A stretch of 52,967 bases of DNA, from positions 1-52,967 of the forward strand of contig JAHHIB010000064.1 in the NCBI GenBank assembly GCA_019359075.1, read 5' to 3'. Shown piece after piece: positions 1-7,456 of the stretch (its first letter is position 1; every line of letters begins with the position of its first letter). The notes below the pieces were generated by a model. The model saw only the letters and a list, made by a program, of their open reading frames with translations, had not been told where the DNA came from and searched no databases. The stretch is from Kalymmatonema hyalinum WJT4-NPBG1 (GTDB lineage Bacteria; Cyanobacteriota; Cyanobacteriia; Cyanobacteriales; Nostocaceae). The position numbers were made by a program, and so were the translations under genes.

Positions 1-105
1 GAAATAGAACGCAATCAACAACGAGCTACTGTTAACTGGCGCTTCACCACTAAGGATGCACGAGTTAAACTCAACAGTCTTTATCCTACTCCTGACCTGT
101 CATAA
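1..105 (+). CDS. IS630-type transposase, C-terminal end (partial)
   Basis: The window opens inside a reading frame of 34 codons ending in TAA at 103-105. The peptide contains NWRFTTKDARVKLNSLYP, which resembles the tail that follows the last DDE residue in cyanobacterial IS630-family transposases. Only the end is visible, so intactness cannot be judged. The identification rests on memory of that tail, and no terminal inverted repeat was recognised downstream. Confidence 0.55.
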   Translation, partial: EIERNQQRATVNWRFTTKDARVKLNSLYPTPDLS

Positions 106-160
106 TTTCTGTGGTGAACTACTAGGTGATGGGTTCAAGCCCTGACGAAGAATGCATTCT

Positions 161-233
161 GTAAGCGCAAGCGCACACTACGTGTTGGCGCAGCCTGTCC
201 GTAAGGACTTACGCGTAGCGTGTCCGCAGGACA
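161..233. repeat. palindromic small-repeat cluster
   Basis: Short overlapping palindromes of the GTAAGCGCAAGCGC, GTCCGTAAGGAC and TGTCCGCAGGACA type follow the transposase tail. The same style of GC-rich small repeat recurs between genes across the window (near 2.0, 5.2, 6.8, 16.7, 19.0, 28.9, 45.5 and 49.1 kb). No coding function is seen. Confidence 0.6.
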
Positions 234-368
234 TATTCTGACTTCTTCTTTTGACGGCTTTCCAAACCCGGGTTTACATGACTAATGACTAAGGACAAAT
301 TTCATGAAAAAATATGCATTTTAAATGTTTGTTAGCTGAGTAAGAAAGTTTAGCATTGGTTGAAAGTT

Positions 369-971
369 ATGTCTGCTCTCCCCGATCCAACTTGCCATTC
401 ACATAAACGCAAAATTCAGATTATATTAAAAGTACCTATCGACATTGAACTAGATGTGTTAGGGATGCTGCCTACACATGAACGCCAACTTGAGGTTCAA
501 GAATTGTTGAAGTTCATTGAAGATTCTGGATCTGCGATCGCTATTAGTAATGTAGGTCAAGCTGAGCTTATTGACAATATCCAGGTTTCATCAAATCAAC
601 TTGAAACTGATCTGCAGGAAAGTAGCCAGATCGTTTCCACTGTTACCCAAATCCAAGAGCATCAAGATAGCGCAGAAAATCATCAAGAAGACACAACAGT
701 AGAGAGTCAATCCATAAATTCTTTTGCTCACATTCAAGATACGCAAGACAACTCAAAAAATTATCAAGAAGACACAATAGTAGAGTATGAAATCATAAAT
801 TCCTTGTTGCTTGAGCAAGGTTTTGCAGTGATTCCACCACTGAAACCGCAATTAAAGAAAAGACTTACAAAACGCGTATTGGACTCACTTAACGATGGTT
901 TAGCCTTTACTGTTAACACTGTAGGAACAATCATGTTTATGGGCAAACTTGCAAACTATAGCTGGGAGTAA
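369..971 (+). CDS. hypothetical protein with internal repeat
   Basis: A protein of about 200 residues that I do not recognise. The ATG at 369 is preferred; an in-frame TTG lies at 360 and neither has a clear ribosome binding site. Near the N-terminus it has CHSHKRKIQIILKVPIDIE. A similar pattern of cysteine, basic stretch and I-x-L-x-VPI-x-IE occurs in the small protein encoded at 1319-1573. The middle carries two diverged copies of a repeat of about 35 residues (IQEHQDSAENHQEDT and IQDTQDNSKNYQEDT), rich in Gln, Asp, Glu and Asn and probably disordered. The C-terminus (RLTKRVLDSLNDGLAFTVN) looks folded. No signal peptide or membrane segment is evident. Confidence 0.6.
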   Translation: MSALPDPTCHSHKRKIQIILKVPIDIELDVLGMLPTHERQLEVQELLKFIEDSGSAIAISNVGQAELIDNIQVSSNQLETDLQESSQIVSTVTQIQEHQDSAENHQEDTTVESQSINSFAHIQDTQDNSKNYQEDTIVEYEIINSLLLEQGFAVIPPLKPQLKKRLTKRVLDSLNDGLAFTVNTVGTIMFMGKLANYSWE

Positions 972-1042
972 TACAACGCCCAATCTGAAAACATAATAAA
1001 CCTCTTGCAAAAGCCAATATTTTTGAAAAAAAAACACAAATT

Positions 1043-1097
1043 AACCACAGATGCACACAGATAAATAACTAGTTTTCATCTGTGTGCATCTGTGGTT
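1043..1097. repeat. perfect 20-bp inverted repeat (hairpin)
   Basis: AACCACAGATGCACACAGAT at 1043-1062 is the exact reverse complement of 1078-1097, separated by a 15-base loop. It sits about 70 bases after the preceding gene. It could act as a transcription terminator or be a miniature mobile palindrome. The right arm is followed by TTGTC rather than a long T run, so a simple intrinsic terminator is not certain. The remainder of 972-1318 shows no gene. Confidence 0.75.
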
Positions 1098-1318
1098 TTG
1101 TCTATTTTTAAATTATATTGCAAGAAGTCTAATAATTGTTAAATTTTAGCCCTGGTATTAAACTAGGGCTAATTTGATATCTACACATTGTCGGATTGAT
1201 TAAGCGGGCAGGAAGCCCGGCACCCAATCAAGGGTAGTTAAAGGCTTCCCAGAACTCGCAACTTCTGAGTAATCAGCAACTAAGACGACTTTTGGCATCC
1301 AAGAATTGCCTATCTTCG

Positions 1319-1573
1319 TTATGATTGTTGTACTACTGGTTGCTCTTGTGAATATTCTTTGCTGTACCCATTCTTTAAAGTACACACAGGTGGTAGTGCT
1401 TGCACTTCTGGTTCGAGGTAGATATCGGGTTCGAGATAGACAGGAACTTTTTGTCTAACAGTTCCGGGGGCTCTTACCAATAGTTTTGGCTCGATTTCGA
1501 TGGGTACGTTCAATTTGATAGGGATTGTGAATTCGCAAGGTTGTGGACAGTAATTAGGGTCGTATGTCGTCAT
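1319..1573 (-). CDS. small hypothetical protein with VPI motif
   Basis: An 84-residue protein starting MTTYDPNYCPQPCEF, followed by TIPIKLNVPIEIEPKLLV and then two short motifs with the YLEP pattern (VPVYLEPDIYLEPEV). It has a Cys pair near the N-terminus and a Gln/Ser-rich tail. The strand-and-proline pattern of its first half resembles the first half of the protein at 369-971 on the opposite strand, suggesting a related structural module. No function is known to me. Confidence 0.5.
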   Translation of the reverse strand: MTTYDPNYCPQPCEFTIPIKLNVPIEIEPKLLVRAPGTVRQKVPVYLEPDIYLEPEVQALPPVCTLKNGYSKEYSQEQPVVQQS

Positions 1574-2243
1574 ATGTTTGGCTCCTAGTATTGATTAAGA
1601 AATTGTTGGATTTGAAGGTTCAGCTTCTTTGCTCTCCTTCTAATCCTTAGTAGATGCCGATGAAATGAACTTATGCACAAATGGTACGACGCTTGTTTAG
1701 TATTCACCCCATTTATCTTGCTCTCAGTTGATTGTGGTGCCTGGTAATTCTTGATTTGGATAAGTTTCAAGGTAATTTAGAATTCATTTACAAAGAAAAC
1801 ATTAAATTGAAGTAGGGTGCCTTAACTCAACCATCTATAATTTGACGATTTTATCGAATTGTGGCACCCTTTGAAAAACCATAACTGGGTTGTTGGAAAA
1901 AGCTTGTGAAGAACATTTTCACGATGGTAGCGTCTTAAATTACTGATATAGTAGCTGGCGAAAGCGATATTGCGGCTTGTCAAACGCAGACGCTCGTACA
2001 CGTCCCTAGGGTGGTGTACCCGTTCGTTAGGGTTGTCGATTCGCTGTGGGAATGAATTCCCTACGTAGCGAAGCGCAAGTCCTCGCGTTAAGGACTAAAA
2101 ACCTGAAAAAACAGACGGGTATGAAACCTACGGAAACCTGCATCTGTAGGTTTTGTTTGTTTAGTCGCTCTAAAAAAATCGCCAGTCAATTTGAAAAAAA
2201 TGCTCTAGAAGCTGATGTAGGAGTTGAACGGATCTTGTTGATA
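1574..2243. other. intergenic region with palindromic small repeats
   Basis: No convincing gene. A 61-codon frame at 1585-1770 on the minus strand has no family features. At about 2008-2095 there is a small-repeat cluster containing GGGTGGTGTACCCG, TACGTAGCGAAGCGC and GTCCTCGCGTTAAGGAC. This cluster is read through by an upstream extension of the next gene's frame, but that extension is unlikely to be translated because the signal peptide begins at 2244. Confidence 0.55.
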
Positions 2244-4271
2244 ATGAAGCGATCGCTATCTATACTTACTCTTTGCTCTACTTTTCTCTCTTTTCTCGCA
2301 CCATACGCTGTTATCGCTGCACCACCCAGAACACCGGACAAAACAGTCAATTGTGACATCTTGGTTGTGGGTGGAGGACTTTCTGGTGCCGCTACAGCTT
2401 ATGAAGGTTTACTCGCAGGGCAAACGGTTTGTCTTAGCGAGATTACCGATTGGCTGGGAGGGCAAATTTCTTCGCAAGGGACTTCTGCACTTGATGAACG
2501 ACCAACCCAGCGTCGCAATTTATTCTACTCACGTGGTTATCTAGAATTGCGAAACCAAATTGAGCGCAAATACCGTGGTAACCGCAACCCCGGCGACTGT
2601 TGGGTGAGCGACTCCTGCTTTCTCCCCCGCGATGGTCATGAAATTTTGACTTCGATGCTTAAAGATGCCGAAAGAAAGGGCAGAGGAAGGTTGCAATGGT
2701 TCCCGAACACGGTTATTAAAGAGTTGGAATATAGTGGCGACGGGAAAATAATTAGTAGTGCGATCGCCATCCAACATCAACCAGCCAAAGGCGCACCACC
2801 TCTCAACACCTTTCCTTTATCTCAAACCGTCGAAGACGCTTACACCTACGAAAACTCGTCTCGCTTTACCAAAACCATTGTCCGCTTTGCCCCCAAGCAA
2901 ACCAAAGGTAAAGCTTCAGGTAATGCTCCCAACTGGTATGTTGTAGACACTTCGGAAACTGGGGAAATTATCGGCCTCGCGGATGTCCCGTACCGACTGG
3001 GTATTGATGCTCGTTCTTATTTAGAGCCTTCTTCCTCCAATACTCAAAACGACCCCTTCTGTACCCAAGGCTTTACCTACACCTTTGCAATGGAGGCTAC
3101 CAAGGAACCGCAACCCCAAACAATGCCTCCATTCTATCCACAGTATGCGCCATATTACAGTTATGAATTGAAGCGACTAGCAAGCTTTCCCTTGGTTTTC
3201 ACCTACCGCCGCATTTGGAGTCCCACCAAAGGACAACCGATGGAATTTGGTGGTGTCAAGTTTACAGGTCCCACCCCAGGGGACATCTCGATGCAAAACT
3301 GGACTTGGGGCAATGATTACCGTCCGGGAACCTCTGCCGATAACCTCATTTACTCTCGCCAACAGTTACAAGCCTCTGGGCAATTGCAACCAGGTGGTTG
3401 GATGGGCGGACTGCGGACAGAAGCTTTACGCAAAGGTGAAGAAATTTCGCTGGGGTACTATCACTGGCTGGTTGCTGGGAATACAGATTCGCAATTGGGG
3501 GATGGTGTCAAGCAGCCAGAACCTAATCACCGCTTTTTATCAGGGCTAGATTCGCCGATGGGGACAGCGCATGGCTTGTCGAAACATCCCTATATGCGGG
3601 AAGGACGACGCATCATTGGACGCCCAAGCTGGGGACAACCCGAAGGCTTTGCTATTTGGGAAATTGATATCTCTCGTCGCAACTACGATGACGAGTATTA
3701 TCGCACGACTCTACCGGCAGATATGTATCGCCGCCTGAAAGCATCACTGTCTGGTTTAGAAGCAGCATCGGTACTCTCAGGTCAGAAACGTGCGGAGAAT
3801 GTAGCGCGGCGTACTCGTTCTACAATCTTCCCTGATGCTATAGGTATCGGTCACTACGCCATAGACTTTCATCCTTGCATGACCAAAAGCCCTCCGGAAG
3901 CGCCTGGAAATACAGAACGTCCAGGCGAAAGGCGTGGTGCTGGGCAAGCTTATCCTTTCCAAATCGCACTCAGGGCGATGATTCCCCAAAAAATCGACAA
4001 TTTGCTTGTGGGTGGTAAAAGCATTGCGACGAGTCACATTGCCGCAGCAGCTTACAGGGTACACTCGTTTGAATGGTCTGCTGGTGCAGCAGCTGGAACG
4101 ACAGCGGCTTTTGCCCTCAAAAATGGCATTGCACCTTACCAACTGGTAGACGACTTGCCCAAACCAGAACCGCGACTACAAAACCTGAAACAGTTGTTAG
4201 AGCAAAATGGCAACCCCACTGCCTTCCCTGATACCTCGATTTTTAACCAAAATTGGGAAGATTGGAAATAA
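2244..4271 (+). CDS. exported FAD-dependent oxidoreductase
   Basis: The frame is open from 2046, but the ATG at 2244 begins a typical signal peptide (MKRSLSILTL, a hydrophobic core and AVIAA at about residue 25), giving 675 residues. Directly after it comes a Rossmann dinucleotide-binding motif, DILVVGGGLSGAATAYE, at about residues 38-54. The C-terminal part has KIDNLLVGGKSIATSHIAAA and a Gly/Ala-rich stretch typical of the second FAD-contacting segment of the FAD_oxidored (PF12831-like) family. Family members are flavoproteins of mostly unknown substrate. The signal peptide implies action in the periplasm or outside the cell, or export of the folded flavoprotein. The gene stands alone. Confidence 0.85.
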   Translation: MKRSLSILTLCSTFLSFLAPYAVIAAPPRTPDKTVNCDILVVGGGLSGAATAYEGLLAGQTVCLSEITDWLGGQISSQGTSALDERPTQRRNLFYSRGYLELRNQIERKYRGNRNPGDCWVSDSCFLPRDGHEILTSMLKDAERKGRGRLQWFPNTVIKELEYSGDGKIISSAIAIQHQPAKGAPPLNTFPLSQTVEDAYTYENSSRFTKTIVRFAPKQTKGKASGNAPNWYVVDTSETGEIIGLADVPYRLGIDARSYLEPSSSNTQNDPFCTQGFTYTFAMEATKEPQPQTMPPFYPQYAPYYSYELKRLASFPLVFTYRRIWSPTKGQPMEFGGVKFTGPTPGDISMQNWTWGNDYRPGTSADNLIYSRQQLQASGQLQPGGWMGGLRTEALRKGEEISLGYYHWLVAGNTDSQLGDGVKQPEPNHRFLSGLDSPMGTAHGLSKHPYMREGRRIIGRPSWGQPEGFAIWEIDISRRNYDDEYYRTTLPADMYRRLKASLSGLEAASVLSGQKRAENVARRTRSTIFPDAIGIGHYAIDFHPCMTKSPPEAPGNTERPGERRGAGQAYPFQIALRAMIPQKIDNLLVGGKSIATSHIAAAAYRVHSFEWSAGAAAGTTAAFALKNGIAPYQLVDDLPKPEPRLQNLKQLLEQNGNPTAFPDTSIFNQNWEDWK

Positions 4272-4278
4272 TTAGTTT

Positions 4279-4322
4279 ATAGTCAAGAGTCATTAGACTT
4301 TTGACTCTTGACTCTTGACTAT
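4279..4322. repeat. 14-bp inverted repeat after the oxidoreductase gene
   Basis: ATAGTCAAGAGTCA (4279-4292) pairs with TGACTCTTGACTAT (4309-4322) around a 16-base loop, starting 7 bases after the stop codon. The arms carry GACTCTTGA-type units related to short tandem repeats found elsewhere in the window. It may help end transcription, but no T run follows. Confidence 0.65.
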
Positions 4323-4411
4323 GGACTAAACTAGTTAATCGTAGTGTAGTTTGGTTAAGCTTTTTGGCTAAGTATTTTATGGTACCCAGACTTTCAGTAG
4401 CTGTTTACGGG

Positions 4412-4705
4412 ATGGCAACAGCACCAACTATAGCTCCTGAACGATCTACTCAAGTGACCCGCAAGTTATATCCGAATTATAAAGTGATTGTATTAAATGA
4501 CGATTTTAATACATTCGAGCATGTTCACAATTGTTTGGTAAAGTATATTCCAGGTATGACTAGCGATCGCGCTTGGGAACTTACCAACCAAGTGCATAAC
4601 GAAGGTCAAGCAATTGTCTGGATCGGTCCTCAAGAAGCCGCTGAACTGTACCACCAGCAGCTGCATCGAGCAGGTTTAACTATGGCTCCTCTGGAAGCAG
4701 CATAA
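4412..4705 (+). CDS. clpS: ATP-dependent Clp protease adaptor ClpS
   Basis: A 97-residue protein that binds N-degron substrates and hands them to the ClpC/ClpP protease. The start MATAPTIAPERS at 4412 matches the usual cyanobacterial ClpS start; in-frame upstream starts at 4364 and 4379 would add a non-family extension. The core motif KVIVLNDDFNTFEHV forms the substrate pocket and Hsp100 contact, followed by DRAWELTNQVHNEGQAIVW and the C-terminal LYHQQLHRAGLTMAPLEA. The length is normal for the family. The DUF2103 gene follows 32 bases later, probably in one transcript, and I recall these two genes as frequent neighbours in cyanobacteria. Confidence 0.93.
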   Translation: MATAPTIAPERSTQVTRKLYPNYKVIVLNDDFNTFEHVHNCLVKYIPGMTSDRAWELTNQVHNEGQAIVWIGPQEAAELYHQQLHRAGLTMAPLEAA

Positions 4706-4737
4706 TAGTAGAAAAATAAATATGAAAAATAAATATA

Positions 4738-5031
4738 ATGGCAAAACCCACTGAGGGCAGATTAGTTTGGAATCACTCGACCCATATTAGTGGTCTTATC
4801 CCAGTTCTTGAACGTTTAATACGCCAAGATGGGATTCAAACCGTTACACCGGGACAGCTTGGGCGGGTGAAAGGTCACTGCCCTCATTTACAATTGCGGA
4901 TCTCTGTACCAATTCGCGGTGGATTTAAGGTGATCGCCCGCCAGGGGAAAACAGTGCAAGAGGTGTTTATCCTGACAAATTTGGAGCAGAATCTACTCCA
5001 AGAGGCGATCGCGATCGCCATGAAAAAGTAA
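4738..5031 (+). CDS. DUF2103 domain protein
   Basis: A 97-residue protein, MAKPTEGRLVWNHSTHISGL at the start, with KGHCPHLQLRISVPI in the centre. The His and Cys residues (WNHSTH, GHCPH) are the reason this cyanobacterial and plastid-related family is described as metal binding. It lies 32 bases after clpS on the same strand. The end of the gene contains HIP1 sequence encoding EAIAIAM. The biochemical role is unknown; the link with clpS is positional only. Confidence 0.8.
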   Translation: MAKPTEGRLVWNHSTHISGLIPVLERLIRQDGIQTVTPGQLGRVKGHCPHLQLRISVPIRGGFKVIARQGKTVQEVFILTNLEQNLLQEAIAIAMKK

Positions 5032-5164
5032 TCAATACTCTCAAAGAATTCAGAACTCAGGACTCAGAACTCACAATTAGAGAGCGGTTGTCTGTAGGCT
5101 GGACATTGCTCGCTGATATCTCAAATGTCCATTACATAAGCTTTTATGGGCAATCACCCGAAGT

Positions 5165-5320
5165 TGCCTAGGTTGGGAAACCCCTTCGGGTATGCCTATG
5201 GCTAACGCCACGGCTATCGCCGAACGGCACGCTACGCGTAAGCCTGCGGCACGCTTTGCGCTTACGCCAGGGGCGCTGCGGAGGGAAACCCTCCTGCAGC
5301 ACTGGTCTCACCGCCTACAG
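5165..5320. repeat. GC-rich palindromic repeat cluster (copy A)
   Basis: Contains GGTTGGGAAACCCC, TGGCTAACGCCA, TAGCCGTGGCGTT-like and GCGCTTACGC units, ending with GCGGAGGGAAACCCTCC and CAGCACTGGTCTCACCGCC. The last 45 or so bases are nearly identical to those at 6803-6907. This occupies most of the gene-free stretch 5032-5476. A 65-codon frame through it is a repeat artefact. Confidence 0.75.
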
Positions 5321-5476
5321 GACTTCTCTCCACCTTACGATTTGTGGTCTAATCATAAGAATCAGCGCTGTAAGCAGCATTTGGGTTAGCTAGTGTATCC
5401 ATTCTACGCAGCATCATCACGACTAGCGGTGTAAATCTATTCTGAGTTCTGAGTTTTGTGTTCTGAGTCCTATTGA

Positions 5477-5797
5477 TTAATCCTCTACATGACGCACTGC
5501 CAATTTATGGAGTGGCAGACTAACGATGCAAGAAAATGTTAAGAAATATGACAGTGCTGCAGTTATCCTTAAGCTCATCATTATAGTTTCCCAGTCGGGT
5601 AAAACTATTTTTTGGATAGCAAAAGCAACACAGTAAACTAGCCAGTAAGAAAAGCTCATTTTAAACAGAATTCGCTCTGTTTCTTCCGCTTCATCCTTTT
5701 GCTGTTTGCGCTCCCATAGTAACAATAGACCAGCAATACAAGCCATGAAGGAAAGAAGCACAAAAAAATCGTGACAAACTAAATTTACTGAACTCAT
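5477..5797 (-). CDS. small multi-span membrane protein
   Basis: From the ATG at 5797 the product is 106 residues with three hydrophobic stretches: DFFVLLSFMACIAGLLLLW, then SYWLVYCVAFAIQKIVLP, then SLRITAALSYFLTFSCIVSL. A charged loop (ERKQQKDEAEETER) lies between the first two. The frame continues upstream to 5917, but that extension (basic, no family features) is less likely. I do not recognise the family. It is flanked by gene-free DNA on both sides, so the context gives no clue. Confidence 0.5.
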   Translation of the reverse strand: MSSVNLVCHDFFVLLSFMACIAGLLLLWERKQQKDEAEETERILFKMSFSYWLVYCVAFAIQKIVLPDWETIMMSLRITAALSYFLTFSCIVSLPLHKLAVRHVED

Positions 5798-5917
5798 GGG
5801 TTTATATCCCAAAAATTTTCTATTTCTATTGGAGATCAGTCTAAAGGAATAATCTTTTCGGATAAGCAAATAGTAACAAACTGAAATAGATACTCCTATT
5901 TTTGTAAAAAAGTGCAA

Positions 5918-6262
5918 AGAAGTTATAAGTTAATTGTTACTCGTGAGTGCTTAATCACTCAGTAGGAATAAACAGATCGAAGAAAAGCGATGATAACGCC
6001 TGAAACTCTTGACTCCTGACAAATGACTAATGACAGCCCTCTCCTGTCACCAGACGCTACGCGAATACAAGTTAACTGTATTTGTGCTAACCTACCAAAC
6101 AATTAACAACGAACAGGTCACAAGCAAGAAAGTCTTCTTTGGGATCAAGCGGGAGAAACACCACACGCAAGATTGAAAATTGGTGGTCTAGAATTGTGTC
6201 TGTGGTTTAAATCCTCTACTAATTGCCTTCTTGCTTCTTTCTTCCATCTTCTTCCTTCGGGT
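5918..6262. other. intergenic region, no gene seen
   Basis: About 345 bases between the small membrane protein gene and moaE. It has short GACAAATGACTAATGAC tandem-type sequence near 6018 and no recognisable gene, RNA or terminator. Confidence 0.5.
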
Positions 6263-6751
6263 TTAACAATCCTGGGTTTCACAAGCACCAATACTCACCC
6301 AGCTACTTGAACCATCTGCCCAATGTTCTTTTTTCCAAATGGGGGCGTTGTGCTTGAGAGTATCAATCGCATAGCGACAAGCTTCAAACGCTTCGGAACG
6401 ATGGGGACAACCCACCGCGACTAAAACGCTGATTTCACCAACTTGCAAGCGTCCAATGCGATGATAAATGACCACACGAGTCACAATAGACCATTTTTGA
6501 CGGATTTCAGCGGCAATTTGAGAAAACACCTGCATTGCCATCGGTTCGTAAGCTTGATATTCTAGGGCTACGACAGGTTTACCACCTGTTTGGTTGCGAA
6601 CCATTCCACTCATGACCACAACTGCGCCGTTTGCTGGATCATCTGCTTTGGCATAAACATCCTCAAGAGACAATGGCGCAAAGCTAATGGCAAAGCTATC
6701 TTCAGGTTTCGGTTTTATAGAAGCAACTGAAGCTGTCAAACCCAAGTTCAT
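6263..6751 (-). CDS. moaE: molybdopterin synthase catalytic subunit MoaE
   Basis: The large subunit of molybdopterin synthase transfers sulfur from MoaD thiocarboxylate to cyclic pyranopterin monophosphate in molybdenum cofactor synthesis, in the cytosol. The 162-residue product has the family landmarks in order: GAVVVMSGMVRNQTGG, the LEYQAYEPMA strand, VVIYHRIGRLQVGEISV, CPHRSEAFEACRYAIDTLK and APIWKKEHW with the active-site lysines. The N-terminus is about 15 residues longer than in E. coli, as is common in cyanobacteria. No moaD or other cofactor genes are next to it. Confidence 0.95.
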   Translation of the reverse strand: MNLGLTASVASIKPKPEDSFAISFAPLSLEDVYAKADDPANGAVVVMSGMVRNQTGGKPVVALEYQAYEPMAMQVFSQIAAEIRQKWSIVTRVVIYHRIGRLQVGEISVLVAVGCPHRSEAFEACRYAIDTLKHNAPIWKKEHWADGSSSWVSIGACETQDC

Positions 6752-6802
6752 CTTAATGATTTTTAGCCCTTATAGGGATTTATACACTCACCCTCCGGGT
6801 TC

Positions 6803-6907
6803 GCCAGTCGCCTAGGTTGGGAAACCCCAACGGGAGAGCCAGTTGCCTGCGGAGGGAAACCCTCCTTCAGCACTGGTCTCACCGCCTGCAGCGCTGGACT
6901 CACCGCG
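6803..6907. repeat. GC-rich palindromic repeat cluster (copy B)
   Basis: Carries CCTAGGTTGGGAAACCCCAA and GCGGAGGGAAACCCTCC followed by CAGCACTGGTCTCACCGCC, shared almost base for base with the cluster at 5165-5320. It starts about 50 bases before the moaE start codon on the other strand. The rest of 6752-7456 holds the hairpin at 7157-7195 and AT-rich sequence that probably carries the promoter of the kinase gene. Confidence 0.75.
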
Positions 6908-7156
6908 TCACCATTCTACATCAATTTACAAACAAGTCTGTTGACAATATTTCCAAGTCTCGTTTTCATACTCTATTGATGCAAAATGATTACGTGCAAA
7001 CGGACTTTTTCCGCTTTTTTCTAAAGAATTTGTCGCTTAATTCCTAAAAACTATTATCAATATCTACTTAGGCTGGTAGAAAACTTAGGTAATACTACGG
7101 AAATTTGCAAAAAATTGTCATCCTCCTTTAGACATATTACTATAATGAAGTCACAA

Positions 7157-7195
7157 AGTCACTATCGGATTCTTCAAACGAATCCGATAGTGACT
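7157..7195. repeat. perfect 16-bp hairpin
   Basis: AGTCACTATCGGATTC at 7157-7172 pairs perfectly with 7180-7195 around the loop TTCAAAC. It lies 260 bases before the kinase gene at 7457 and is followed by no T run. It could be a regulatory structure, a protein binding site or a miniature mobile palindrome. Confidence 0.7.
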
Positions 7196-7456
7196 GAGTC
7201 GAGCTATCAAGTGCAGCAAGCACTGATTTGACTAAGAGGGAAGTTCTCACTTAGAGCTACTAGTTGGAAGTAGTCTGAGAGTGCCGTACCTCTAGTTATT
7301 AGAACTAAAAAAGTAAATCTATACGGCACTTGCAAACAAACTTACAGTAGGCAGTGTTCAAAATCAGCCAATGCAGAAACTTTCAAAGCAAGAATCTGGA
7401 GAACCGTGTATCACATCAGGGCAAGCAATAATTCAATTCTTATAGGAAAAGATATA

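Noticed and set aside
5192-5389. 65-codon + strand frame
   Set aside because: Runs through the palindromic repeat cluster; composition follows the repeat and no family features appear.
6817-7047. 76-codon + strand frame
   Set aside because: Begins in the repeat cluster shared with 5.2 kb and continues into AT-rich non-coding DNA.
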